64,000 nt of DNA from an uncultured Clostridia bacterium. Its GTDB lineage: Bacteria; Bacillota; Clostridia; Oscillospirales; Acutalibacteraceae. The notes under the pieces were generated by a model that saw nothing but the letters and a program-made list of their open reading frames with translations, made no database searches and was not told the origin of the DNA. Shown piece after piece: positions 25,244 to 33,999 of the stretch (its first letter is position 1; the number at the start of each line of letters is the position of its first letter). The stretch covers positions 1 to 64,000 of the forward strand of contig CALWUY010000052.1 of the NCBI GenBank assembly GCA_944384855.1. Reading direction: 5' to 3'. The position numbers and the translations under genes were made by a program.

Positions 25244-26107
25244 ATGAGAACAGTAGAAGGTTTCAGCGATTACGAACTGCTTGACGCAGACTCAGGAGAA
25301 AAGCTCGAACGCTGGGGGAAAGTGATACTTATACGCCCTGATCCGCAGGTTATATGGAACGGCACGAAAAACGACAGACGCTGGAATGATGCCGATGCCG
25401 TTTATCACCGCTCAAACAGCGGAGGCGGACGCTGGGAGGTACTTAAAACCGTACCGGATGTATGGAGCATAAAATATAAAGACCTTACATTCCGTCTCAA
25501 ACCAATGGGATTCAAGCATACGGGACTTTTTCCGGAACAGGCGGTCAATTGGGATTTGGCGTCTGAGCTTATAAAAAGTCAATCCCGAACCGTTTCGGTG
25601 CTCAATCTGTTTGCATACACAGGCGGCGCGACGGTTGCCTGTCTTAAAGCAGGCGCGAGCGTAACCCATGTGGACGCCTCAAAAGGTATGGTTCAGTGGG
25701 CAAAGGAGAACGCCTCCGCATCGGGCGCGGCAGATAAACCGGTGCGCTGGATAGTAGACGACTGTATGAAATTCGTAAAACGCGAGATACGCCGGGGCAA
25801 TAAATATGACGCAATAATCATGGATCCGCCGTCATACGGAAGGGGTCCGGGAGGCGAAGTCTGGAAATTAGACCAGCAGCTGTCGGAACTGTTATATCAA
25901 ACCGGCAGGCTGCTGTCTGACGACGCGCTTTTCTTTATGCTTAACACTTACACGGGCGGGCTGTCGCCTTCAATATTGAACTATATGGTAAAGCATTATG
26001 TTGCGGCTGACCGCAAAGGAGAAATTTCGACCGACGAAATAGGGCTTAAAATCACGGCAAAAGGGATAAGCCTTCCCTGCGGAAACACAACTGTCTGGAA
26101 AAGGTGA
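25244..26107 (+). CDS. Class I SAM-dependent methyltransferase, RlmI/RlmK-like
   Basis: A 287-residue methyltransferase. Motif I is [20 protein letters not shown], motif [18 protein letters not shown], and the catalytic motif [11 protein letters not shown] resembles (D/N)PP(F/Y) enzymes that modify bases in RNA. The Rossmann order and [15 protein letters not shown] before motif I match the S-adenosylmethionine-dependent rRNA cytosine-C5 family (RlmI-like) without its PUA domain, so a specific target cannot be stated. The ATG at 25244 has AAAGGA upstream; an in-frame TTG at 25217 lacks one. It is followed directly by ecfA1. Confidence 0.83.
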   Translation: MRTVEGFSDYELLDADSGEKLERWGKVILIRPDPQVIWNGTKNDRRWNDADAVYHRSNSGGGRWEVLKTVPDVWSIKYKDLTFRLKPMGFKHTGLFPEQAVNWDLASELIKSQSRTVSVLNLFAYTGGATVACLKAGASVTHVDASKGMVQWAKENASASGAADKPVRWIVDDCMKFVKREIRRGNKYDAIIMDPPSYGRGPGGEVWKLDQQLSELLYQTGRLLSDDALFFMLNTYTGGLSPSILNYMVKHYVAADRKGEISTDEIGLKITAKGISLPCGNTTVWKR

Positions 26108-26109
26108 AA

Positions 26110-26955
26110 ATGGATAATATAATTGAACTTAAAAACGTAACCTACAGTTATACAGATGAGGAATCTGTGCATACCGCGGTAAAGAACATTTCGCTTGAAA
26201 TAAAGCGCGGAAGCTTTACCGTAATACTGGGACACAACGGTTCCGGAAAGTCAACGCTGGCGAAACTGCTTAACGGTCTTAACAAACCCACAGAAGGCGA
26301 TGTTATTGTCGACGGCATAAATACAAAAAACGAAGATACGGAAATAGAAGTAAAACGCCGGGTCGGAATGGTTTTTCAGAATCCCGATAATCAGCTTATC
26401 GCTTCGATAGTTGAAGAGGATGTGGCCTTCGGTCCGGAAAACCTGGGAATTGCTCCGGCAGAAATCCGTGAAAGAGTCGATGACGCGCTCAAGGCCGTAG
26501 GAATGTATGAATTCCGCAAATCCACTCCTCACAGACTGTCAGGCGGACAGAAACAGCGGGTTGCCATTGCGGGAATAATAGCTATGACCCCTGAATGCCT
26601 GGTTCTTGACGAACCCACCGCGATGCTTGATCCAAAAGGCAGAGCTGAAATAATAGAAACTCTTATACATCTTAACCGCGAAAAAATGATTACCGTAATT
26701 TTAATAACCCATTACATGGAAGAAGCCGAAAATGCCGACAGGGTAATAATAATGAATGACGGTGAAATCATTGATGACGGTACGCCGAAATCCGTATTCT
26801 GCAACGTAAAAAAACTCAAGGAAGTAGGACTTGACGTGCCGCAGACTACTGAACTGCTTTACGCATTAAAACAAAACGGCTTTAATATTGACACTAACAT
26901 TATCTCGATAGATGAAACCGTAAATGCAATAAAGTCTGCTTTGGAGGAAAAATAA
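26110..26955 (+). CDS. ecfA1: ECF transporter ATPase EcfA1
   Basis: A 281-residue ABC ATPase, first of the pair that powers energy-coupling-factor vitamin transporters. Walker [44 protein letters not shown] (the typical EcfA Q-loop), signature [13 protein letters not shown], Walker [13 protein letters not shown], switch [10 protein letters not shown]. The ATG at 26110, 2 nt after the methyltransferase stop, is preferred over an overlapping GTG. It forms EcfA1-A2-T with the next two genes. Confidence 0.93.
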   Translation: MDNIIELKNVTYSYTDEESVHTAVKNISLEIKRGSFTVILGHNGSGKSTLAKLLNGLNKPTEGDVIVDGINTKNEDTEIEVKRRVGMVFQNPDNQLIASIVEEDVAFGPENLGIAPAEIRERVDDALKAVGMYEFRKSTPHRLSGGQKQRVAIAGIIAMTPECLVLDEPTAMLDPKGRAEIIETLIHLNREKMITVILITHYMEEAENADRVIIMNDGEIIDDGTPKSVFCNVKKLKEVGLDVPQTTELLYALKQNGFNIDTNIISIDETVNAIKSALEEK

Positions 26956-27819
26956 TTGTCTATTTTAGAGGTAAAAGGACTTACGCATATATACAACTCT
27001 AATGCTGCGTTTGTCAACGACGCGGTAAGCAATGTAAGCTTTTCCGTGGAAAAAGGAGAAATAATAGGTATAATAGGTCATACGGGTTCGGGGAAATCGA
27101 CCCTTGTTCAGCATCTAAACGGTCTTTTGAAACCCACACAGGGAACTGTTCTTTTTAACGGGGAGGATATCTGGAAAAACCCTAAGGAAATCAAAAAGAT
27201 ACGGGCACAGGTCGGTCTCGTGTTTCAATATCCGGAATATCAGCTGTTTGAGGAGACTGTATGGGCGGACATTGCCTTCGGCCCTAAAAATATGGGTCTG
27301 GAAGGCGATGAGCTTGACCAAAGGGTAAAAGATATCTGCCGGCTAATAGGTGTTAAAGACGAATATCTTTACAAATCTCCGTTTGACCTTTCGGGCGGAG
27401 AGAAGCGGCGCGTAGCTATTGCGGGGGTAATGGCAATGCGCCCGAAGGTCATTGTTTTTGACGAGCCCACTGCCGGACTTGATCCCAGAGGGCGTGAAGA
27501 TATTATGAAGATCATATCCGATTACAGAAAAGACAGCGGCGCTACAGTAATAATAATTTCACACAGTATGGAAAATATGGCTGAGCTTGCAGACAGAATA
27601 CTTGTTATGAACCGCGGCAGGCTTGAAATGTTCGATACTGTGGAAAATGTATTTTCCCAAAGCGAGAGACTCCGCGAGATAGGGCTTAATGTGCCTGTTG
27701 TTACAAAAGTTTTCGAGAAACTTAAAAGCTGCGGAATAAATGTCGATACACATGTTTTTACCGTAGAGCAGGCGGTAGCCGCCTTAAAAAAAGTAAAGGC
27801 AGGTGTAAGCGATGCTTAA
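26956..27819 (+). CDS. ecfA2: ECF transporter ATPase EcfA2
   Basis: A 287-residue partner ATPase starting at a TTG codon behind GGAGG (8 nt). Walker A IGHTGSGKSTLVQHLNGL, Q-loop VFQYPEYQLFEETVWADIAFGPKNMG, signature LSGGEKRRVAIAG, Walker B VIVFDEPTAGLDPRG. It directly abuts ecfA1 and overlaps ecfT by 8 nt. EcfA1 and EcfA2 form a heterodimer below EcfT. Confidence 0.93.
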   Translation: MSILEVKGLTHIYNSNAAFVNDAVSNVSFSVEKGEIIGIIGHTGSGKSTLVQHLNGLLKPTQGTVLFNGEDIWKNPKEIKKIRAQVGLVFQYPEYQLFEETVWADIAFGPKNMGLEGDELDQRVKDICRLIGVKDEYLYKSPFDLSGGEKRRVAIAGVMAMRPKVIVFDEPTAGLDPRGREDIMKIISDYRKDSGATVIIISHSMENMAELADRILVMNRGRLEMFDTVENVFSQSERLREIGLNVPVVTKVFEKLKSCGINVDTHVFTVEQAVAALKKVKAGVSDA

Positions 27820-28618
27820 GGATATCACCTTCGGCCAATATTATGAGAGCCGGTCTCCTCTTCACCGCGCCGATCCCAGGATGAAAATTGTTTTAATGAT
27901 CGTTCTGATCGTCTTCGTGTTTATAGCCGGAAACATATATGCATTGCTTTTTTCCGCGGTATCGGTACTCATTACGCTCGCGGTATCAAAAGTGCCATTT
28001 AAAATGTATTTTAAAAATATGAAAGCAATACTGCCGGTGCTTATATTTACAGCCATATTGAACCTTTTTTACGGCGACGGTCAGGTGCTTATTGAGATAT
28101 GGAAACTGACAATCACCACGACCGGTGTTTATAAAGCCGTTTTCATGGCGCTTAGAATTGCGCTTTTGATATTTATCAGTTCGGTGCTGACCTATACCAC
28201 TACGCCTAATGATCTTACAGACGCCATAGAAAGTCTGTTAAGTCCGCTGAAATTTATAGGACTCCGGTCAGCAGTTCATACTCTTGCCATGATGATGACT
28301 ATCGCTTTGAGATTTATACCAACGCTTGTAGAAGAAGCCGAAAAAATAATAAATACCCAAAAGGCGCGCGGCGCCGACCTCGAAAGCGGAGGACTTATCA
28401 GCAGGATAAAAGCTCTTATACCGATTCTTATACCGCTGCTGATATCTTCTGTGAGACGGGCATACGAGCTTGCGGAAGCAATGGAATGCCGCTGCTACAA
28501 CGGAGGTGAGGGCAAGACCCGGATGAAACAGATGAAACTGTCGGTCACTGACTTATGGACCGTACTCGGAGCGGCGGTTATATGCGGCGGAATACTTACG
28601 CTCAATATTCTGCTTTGA
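27812..28618 (+). CDS. ecfT: ECF transporter transmembrane component EcfT
   Basis: A 268-residue integral membrane protein with about five segments. The coupling helices carry the Ala-Arg-Gly motif KARGADLESGG and a second RRAYELAEAMECRCYNGG, the two XRX motifs that contact the ATPases. FGQYYESRSPLHRADPRMKI at the start is typical. No substrate-specific S component is encoded in the window, so the module probably serves several distant S proteins (group II ECF). Confidence 0.94.
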   Translation: MLKDITFGQYYESRSPLHRADPRMKIVLMIVLIVFVFIAGNIYALLFSAVSVLITLAVSKVPFKMYFKNMKAILPVLIFTAILNLFYGDGQVLIEIWKLTITTTGVYKAVFMALRIALLIFISSVLTYTTTPNDLTDAIESLLSPLKFIGLRSAVHTLAMMMTIALRFIPTLVEEAEKIINTQKARGADLESGGLISRIKALIPILIPLLISSVRRAYELAEAMECRCYNGGEGKTRMKQMKLSVTDLWTVLGAAVICGGILTLNILL

Positions 28619-28627
28619 GGGACCGGA

Positions 28628-29362
28628 ATGAAAAGAATATTACTGAAACTCAGTTACGACGGCACCCGGTATCACGGCTGGCAGGTACAGCCCAACGCCG
28701 TTACCGTACAGGAAGTCATTCAGAACGGAATAGAGAAAGTTCTCAAAGAAAAGCCTGCAGTTACCGGCTGCAGCCGCACCGACGCCGGAGTCCATGCGAG
28801 AGAGTTTTACTGTCATCTTGAGTGCTCAGACAACATACCGCCGGAAGCTTTTTTGAGGGGGCTCAACGCCGTACTTCCGAATGATATTTCTGTCAGGGAC
28901 TGCAAGGAGGTTCCGCCGGACTTTCACGCAAGGTATAACGCCAAAGCCAAAACCTATATCTACAGAATCCTGAACAGTGACAGAAGAGATCCGTTTTTAT
29001 CCCGGTATTCATGGCAGATAGAGCGCCCGCTGAACGTAAAACTTATGGATGAATTCTGCAAAAGGCTGACCGGAACCCATGATTTTTATGCATTTTCCAG
29101 TTCCGGCAGAACCGTTACGGATACTGTCCGAACCGTATTCGACTGCAAAACCGAAAAAAAAGGTGATATAATATCCCTTGAGATAACCGCAAACGGTTTC
29201 CTGTATAATATGGTAAGAATTGTTACCGGTACGGCGGTGGCAGTATCAGATGGTAAAATAAAACCGGATGAAACAGAAGAAATTCTTGTTTCAAAAGACC
29301 GCAGCAAAGCGGGTATTACCGCGCCTGCGCAAGGACTTACTTTAGAAAAAGTATATTACTGA
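28628..29362 (+). CDS. truA: tRNA pseudouridine synthase A (TruA)
   Basis: A 244-residue enzyme that converts U38-40 in the tRNA anticodon stem to pseudouridine. The catalytic Asp lies in the motif CSRTDAGVHAREFYCH (about residue 53). LSYDGTRYHGWQ at the start and FYAFSSSGR and GFLYNMVRI blocks are standard. Ten nt after ecfT, the same order as in many Firmicutes. GAGGGA lies upstream of the ATG. Confidence 0.97.
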   Translation: MKRILLKLSYDGTRYHGWQVQPNAVTVQEVIQNGIEKVLKEKPAVTGCSRTDAGVHAREFYCHLECSDNIPPEAFLRGLNAVLPNDISVRDCKEVPPDFHARYNAKAKTYIYRILNSDRRDPFLSRYSWQIERPLNVKLMDEFCKRLTGTHDFYAFSSSGRTVTDTVRTVFDCKTEKKGDIISLEITANGFLYNMVRIVTGTAVAVSDGKIKPDETEEILVSKDRSKAGITAPAQGLTLEKVYY

Positions 29363-29405
29363 AACACAGAACCATACACATCTCCTTTCGGAAAGAGGTG
29401 AAATA

Positions 29406-30701
29406 ATGCCCGATTACAGAAAAAAAAGACACAGTAAAATATTTTCAGCCCCGAAACCCCGCAGGCAGAAATCCGCCGAACCTGTCAGTGACAGCGAAAA
29501 CATCAAAATGTCACCCGCGGAAAAATACCGCAAAACCACTCTGAATCAAAGTATGAAGGTGGTAAAAGGCAAAAAGTTTGAGCAAAGACGCAAACTCAAA
29601 ATGTTTGTAATAATAACCGCAGCAATCCTTGTTGTACTGGGAGTTATGGAAATGGCGCTTCCGATGGGGGTTATCGAAGGAATAACACATACTGTTTCAC
29701 TTTTCGGCGCCGGAAGCTATCCGATAAACCTCGACAGTTCCCAGACGATAAATGTTATCAACCGCGGCTCCCACTGCTATGTTTTGACCGACACTTATCT
29801 GTATGCCTTTTCTTCCTCGGGCAAAACGCTGTTTTCATATCCTCACGGATATGAAAATCCCGTGCTCAAAACCTCTGCTACAAGGGCGCTGCTGTTTGAT
29901 CAGAACGGTACGAAGGCCTGCATTTTTACCGTGAACGGTCTGAAATCAGAGCTGGATACCGAAAACGGCATCTTAACAGGAAGCATTTCAGATTCCGGAG
30001 CTTACGCGCTTGCCTGCCGCTCTGATAAATACGCGTCGGCGGTTTCGGTATACAAGCGCAGCGGCAAACGTGTTTACGAATGGTACTCGGCGCAGAATAC
30101 AGTAAACAACGTAGCGATCTCGCCTGACGGCAAAAAAATTGCCGTTTCGGCATTCGGCACTCAAAACGGTCAGTATAAATCGGTACTAAGTGTGCTTAAT
30201 TTTAAATCAGCCACAGCGGAATATACCCAAAATTATGACAATTCGCTAATATACAGCCTTGAAGATTACCACCGAAGCTCATTTGCGGTAATAAGCGAAA
30301 ATTCAATTGAATTTATAAAGTGGTCGGGATATAAAAAGCAGCAGTATCAAAACGAGTACAGTATTTCCATGTTCCGGCCTTCCAAAAGCGGATATGTAGC
30401 GGTTTTCAACCGCAAAAACGATAAAACAGACAATCACCTGGCGGTATTTTCAAAGACAGGCGAATTAAAATGTGAGTTTTCCTATAAGGGAATTATAAGT
30501 GATATTGCAATATCGGGCGGGCATATTTATTGTATGAGTGAGACTGATATTTACCTGTTAGGAAATGACGGAACAATTTTGCGGCAGGCGTCCTGCGGAT
30601 TCGGAGCAGTCAGAATTTATGTGTGTTCTTCCAATGCCGTAGCGGCAGTTGCCGATAATAAAATTGAAAAAATAAACTTAGAACAGGAAGATGAGAAATG
30701 A
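29406..30701 (+). CDS. DUF5711-family membrane-anchored beta-propeller protein
   Basis: A 431-residue protein of unknown function. The N-terminal about 60 residues are very basic and cytoplasmic, followed by one membrane segment (about 66-86, VIITAAILVVLGVMEMALP). The outside part is made of WD40/YVTN-like strands (VAISPDGKKIAVSAFG, YLYAFSSSGKTLFSY, DIYLLGNDGTILRQ), giving a likely seven-bladed propeller. The family name is my recollection. A ribosome site GAAAGAGGTG precedes the ATG, and it overlaps the cvpA-like gene by 4 nt, suggesting a joint envelope role. Confidence 0.72.
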   Translation: MPDYRKKRHSKIFSAPKPRRQKSAEPVSDSENIKMSPAEKYRKTTLNQSMKVVKGKKFEQRRKLKMFVIITAAILVVLGVMEMALPMGVIEGITHTVSLFGAGSYPINLDSSQTINVINRGSHCYVLTDTYLYAFSSSGKTLFSYPHGYENPVLKTSATRALLFDQNGTKACIFTVNGLKSELDTENGILTGSISDSGAYALACRSDKYASAVSVYKRSGKRVYEWYSAQNTVNNVAISPDGKKIAVSAFGTQNGQYKSVLSVLNFKSATAEYTQNYDNSLIYSLEDYHRSSFAVISENSIEFIKWSGYKKQQYQNEYSISMFRPSKSGYVAVFNRKNDKTDNHLAVFSKTGELKCEFSYKGIISDIAISGGHIYCMSETDIYLLGNDGTILRQASCGFGAVRIYVCSSNAVAAVADNKIEKINLEQEDEK

Positions 30702-31369
30702 ACATAGTGATTGATTTAATACTTGTAGCAATTATTCTTTTATGCATTTATATATCTGCAAAAAGGGGCTTTGTCAAGGTTTTGATTGAAACGGTAGGAT
30801 TTATTGCCGCAATAATATTAGCGTTCACAATAAGTTCACCCTTAGCTGATATAACTTATGATAAAATAATAGAGCCCCCAATGATAGAAGCGGCTTCAAA
30901 TGCCGTAGGAGAAAATACCGAAACCTCTGCGCTCGAAGCACTTCCCGGTTTTATTGTGAACAGTTTCGGAGACGAAATTTCCGTATTTACCGAAAAAATC
31001 GATCAAAATCTTTCACAGGGAACCGAAACCGCGGTAAGAACTGCGTCACAGCAAGTGGTAAAGCCCATAGCAACCAAACTTTTAGGTCTGCTGTTTACGG
31101 CAATACTTTTCCTTCTGCTGCTGATTGCGGTAAAATTCCTTGCAAAATTCCTCAACGGTATTTTTTCATTCAGTATAATCGGAAATCTCAACCGTACATT
31201 AGGCGGAGTTATAGGAATAATAAGGGGCATAATATTTGTTCTGATATTCTGCACCGTTATATCGATTATAATCTCATTCACAGGAAAGCCATTCCTTATT
31301 TTCTCACAGGAAAATATTCAGAATACAGTTCTGTTCAAGTTTTTCACGGATATTATTCCGTTTAACTAA
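30698..31369 (+). CDS. CvpA-family membrane protein
   Basis: A 223-residue integral membrane protein. The first 50 residues (VIDLILVAIILLCIYISAKRGFVKVLIETVGFIAAIILAF) match the CvpA/colicin V production signature, and two further segments lie at about 125-145 and 175-200 with the GNLNRTLGGVIGIIRGI block. In Enterobacteria CvpA is needed for colicin V export and envelope integrity; its activity is unknown. It overlaps the DUF5711 gene (ATGA) and lies 26 nt before the ClpE-like gene. Confidence 0.85.
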   Translation: MNIVIDLILVAIILLCIYISAKRGFVKVLIETVGFIAAIILAFTISSPLADITYDKIIEPPMIEAASNAVGENTETSALEALPGFIVNSFGDEISVFTEKIDQNLSQGTETAVRTASQQVVKPIATKLLGLLFTAILFLLLLIAVKFLAKFLNGIFSFSIIGNLNRTLGGVIGIIRGIIFVLIFCTVISIIISFTGKPFLIFSQENIQNTVLFKFFTDIIPFN

Positions 31370-31395
31370 TTAAGCAATTTTAGGAGTTATAAAAA

Positions 31396-33696
31396 ATGCA
31401 ACTTTGTTCAAAATGTAAGAAGCGTCCGGCGGTAGTGTTTATGTCGGATATGTCTAACCCCAACGCCAGTCCCAAAGGGCTTTGCCTTGTCTGTGCCAAA
31501 GAACTCGGGATAAAGCCTGTAGACGATATGCTTAAAAAAATGAACATATCAGATGACGATATCGAGCAAATGAGCGAACAGTTTATGGACTTAATGGCTC
31601 TCGACGAAGAATCCGACGATATGTCTTTCAACGATGAAACCTTTGATCTCGGTACTGCTCCGGCAATGCCTCAGTTTTTTAACAAGCTGATGGGAAATCT
31701 TTCCGCAAAAAGTGAAAAATCAGAACAGTCCGACACCAAAGGCGGAGTTTCGGGAGAAGAAAAATCCAAAAAGAAAAAACGGCGGTTTTTAGAGCAGTAC
31801 TGCACCAACCTGACCGAAAAAGCAAGAACCGGTAAAATAGATGTTATCATAGGCAGAGAAAAAGAGCTGTACCGTACAATACAGATTTTGTCGCGAAGAA
31901 CAAAAAACAATCCCTGTCTTATAGGAGAACCCGGCGTGGGAAAGACAGCCATTGCCGAAGGCCTTGCATTTAAGATTGCCGACGGCACAGCACCGGCAAG
32001 ACTGCTTGACAAGGAAATATTTCTGCTCGACCTTACAAGCCTTGTTGCGGGGACACAGTTCAGGGGACAGTTTGAAAGCCGTGTAAAGGGTCTCGTTGAT
32101 GAAGTAAAGCAATCCGGGAATATTATTTTATTTATAGACGAAATTCACAACCTTGTCGGTGCCGGAGACTCAGCCGAAGGTTCAATGAACGCTGCCAACA
32201 TTTTAAAACCCGCCTTATCAAGAGGAGAAATTCAGGTAATCGGTGCCACTACCTTTAAGGAATACCGCAAATATATTGAAAAAGATGCCGCGCTGGAAAG
32301 AAGATTCCAGCCGGTTACGGTTGAAGAACCGTCGCTCAGCGAGGCGGAGGATATCCTTATGGGCGTCAAAAGCTATTATGAAGGTTTTCATAATGTCGTT
32401 ATTCCCGAAAGTATAGTAAAAAAGGCGGTAATACTTTCCGAAAGATACGTTACAGACAGATATCTTCCCGACAAGGCGATAGACCTGCTGGACGAAGCCT
32501 GCGCCTGCGCAAGTCTTGAAAACAAGGCAATAGACCGGCTGTATACTGCAAACCGGAAGGTTGCCGAGTATTCAAAAGAACTTGATGAGCTTGAAGCAGA
32601 TATAGAAAATCCGGATTACGAAAAGCAGGCGCTTGTAAAGTCGCAGCTTGAAAAATACCGCAAGGAAGCCGAAGAGCTTTGCGTTCCGGCTTCGCAAAAC
32701 ACCGTAACCGACGCTGATATTGCCAAAGTAATTGAACTCTGGACCGGTATTCCGGCAGCAAAAATTCAGGAAAGCGATCTGAAGAAGCTGTCTGAACTTG
32801 AATCCAGACTCAACGAAAAAATAATCGGCCAGACCGAAGCCACAAGCCTTGTTGCAAATGCGGTAAAGCGTTCGAGAGTAAAAACCGGAAATCTTCACAG
32901 ACCGGCATCATTTATCTTTGTAGGGCCAACGGGCGTAGGAAAAACACAGCTTGTAAAGGTTCTTTCCCAACAGCTTTTCGACACGCCTGAAACGCTTATC
33001 AGGCTTGATATGTCCGAGTTTATGGAAAAGCACTCGGTATCGAGGATAATCGGAGCTCCCCCCGGATACGTGGGATATGACGAGGCAGGACAGCTTACCG
33101 AAAAGGTTCGCAGAAAGCCGTATTCAGTAATACTATTTGACGAAATAGAAAAGGCTCATCCGGATGTGCTGAATGTATTGCTTCAGATTTTAGACGACGG
33201 ACGGGTAACCGATGCTCAGGGCAGGACAGTAAATTTTGAAAACACCATAATAGTTATGACTTCAAATGCCGGAAGCGACCGCAGCGACAATCTTTTAGGA
33301 TTCGGCAAAACAGTTGCCGACGCGTCAAGGGATAAAGCACTTAAAGCACTGGAGCAATTCCTGAGGCCTGAATTCATATCGCGTGTAGACGAAATTGTAG
33401 TATTCAAACCGTTAGACGAAGATTCGCTGTCAAAAATAGCCGCCCTGATGCTCGATGAAATGAAAGAGGCGCTGTCAGAAAAGCTTATCGACGTAAAATA
33501 CGATACCAAAGCCTGTGACTATCTGGCATCCAAATGCGCGGGCAGCAAACGCGGAGCGCGCGAGCTTCGCAATTATATCCGCCGGGAAATCGAAACCAAA
33601 ATAGTGGATACAATAGTTGAAAATCCTGAAGGAAGTATAAAAACCATCATGATTTCGGCAAGCGATAAAATAGAAATTGAATTCATAAAAGCTTAA
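31396..33696 (+). CDS. ClpE-like AAA+ unfoldase with N-terminal zinc finger
   Basis: A 766-residue HSP100 protein. Residues 4-33 hold a four-Cys zinc finger (CSKC and CLVC) instead of the double Clp-N repeats of ClpC; this is the layout of ClpE. The first AAA+ module has GEPGVGKT and ILFIDEIH, and the second GPTGVGKT and VILFDEIEKAHPDV. An LGF tripeptide in NLLGFGK is the likely ClpP-docking loop. It unfolds damaged proteins for ClpP. TAGGAGT precedes the ATG. No CtsR box or mcsAB gene is nearby, so regulation differs from the Bacillus ctsR-mcsAB-clpC operon. It may instead be called ClpC in automatic annotations. Confidence 0.9.
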   Translation: MQLCSKCKKRPAVVFMSDMSNPNASPKGLCLVCAKELGIKPVDDMLKKMNISDDDIEQMSEQFMDLMALDEESDDMSFNDETFDLGTAPAMPQFFNKLMGNLSAKSEKSEQSDTKGGVSGEEKSKKKKRRFLEQYCTNLTEKARTGKIDVIIGREKELYRTIQILSRRTKNNPCLIGEPGVGKTAIAEGLAFKIADGTAPARLLDKEIFLLDLTSLVAGTQFRGQFESRVKGLVDEVKQSGNIILFIDEIHNLVGAGDSAEGSMNAANILKPALSRGEIQVIGATTFKEYRKYIEKDAALERRFQPVTVEEPSLSEAEDILMGVKSYYEGFHNVVIPESIVKKAVILSERYVTDRYLPDKAIDLLDEACACASLENKAIDRLYTANRKVAEYSKELDELEADIENPDYEKQALVKSQLEKYRKEAEELCVPASQNTVTDADIAKVIELWTGIPAAKIQESDLKKLSELESRLNEKIIGQTEATSLVANAVKRSRVKTGNLHRPASFIFVGPTGVGKTQLVKVLSQQLFDTPETLIRLDMSEFMEKHSVSRIIGAPPGYVGYDEAGQLTEKVRRKPYSVILFDEIEKAHPDVLNVLLQILDDGRVTDAQGRTVNFENTIIVMTSNAGSDRSDNLLGFGKTVADASRDKALKALEQFLRPEFISRVDEIVVFKPLDEDSLSKIAALMLDEMKEALSEKLIDVKYDTKACDYLASKCAGSKRGARELRNYIRREIETKIVDTIVENPEGSIKTIMISASDKIEIEFIKA

Positions 33697-33700
33697 AAAC

Positions 33701-33736
33701 CGCCCGCAGAGCAAAGTCTCTGCGGGCAGTTTTTTA
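33701..33736 (+). terminator. Rho-independent terminator after the ClpE-like gene
   Basis: CGCCCGCAGAG (33701-33711) pairs with CTCTGCGGGC (33718-33727) and is followed by T7. It closes the long rightward run that begins at ruvC. Confidence 0.9.
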
Positions 33737-33807
33737 TATGCCTTTATTTTTTCTAAAGAAAAAGTAAAGGCGGTTATATTATAAATTATAATATAATTAT
33801 CTGGTTC

Positions 33808-33836
33808 TTGACATATTTTGCGCAGGGTGGTAAAAT
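33808..33836 (+). promoter_or_regulatory. Sigma-A promoter of rny
   Basis: TTGACA at 33808-33813, 17 bp, TAAAAT at 33831-33836. It leaves a leader of about 155 nt before rny. Confidence 0.8.
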
Positions 33837-33881
33837 TATTAGGATAAGTTTACTTTAAGCTGGTGGATATTGGCTGTTATC

Positions 33882-33980
33882 AGCGGATTTGGCGAACCGC
33901 TAATAATTTAAGTTAATTATATCACGGGGGAAACACGAACCCCGTTGACCTTTACATCAGAAGGGTTAAATTTCGTGTTT
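33882..33980 (+). ncRNA. Structured rny 5' leader with two alternative folds
   Basis: A hairpin AGCGG/CCGCT (33882-33886 with 33897-33901) is followed by ACGGGG (33924-33929) with CCCCGT (33940-33945). The loop of the second hairpin, AAACACGAA (33931-33939), is perfectly complementary to TTCGTGTTT (33972-33980), and the neighbouring CCC to GGG (33963-33965), so the second hairpin and the long-range helix exclude each other. The helix ends about 8 nt before the ribosome site GGAGG. I do not recognise a named riboswitch class. Confidence 0.45.
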
Positions 33981-33999
33981 ATCATATTGGAGGTGCATT

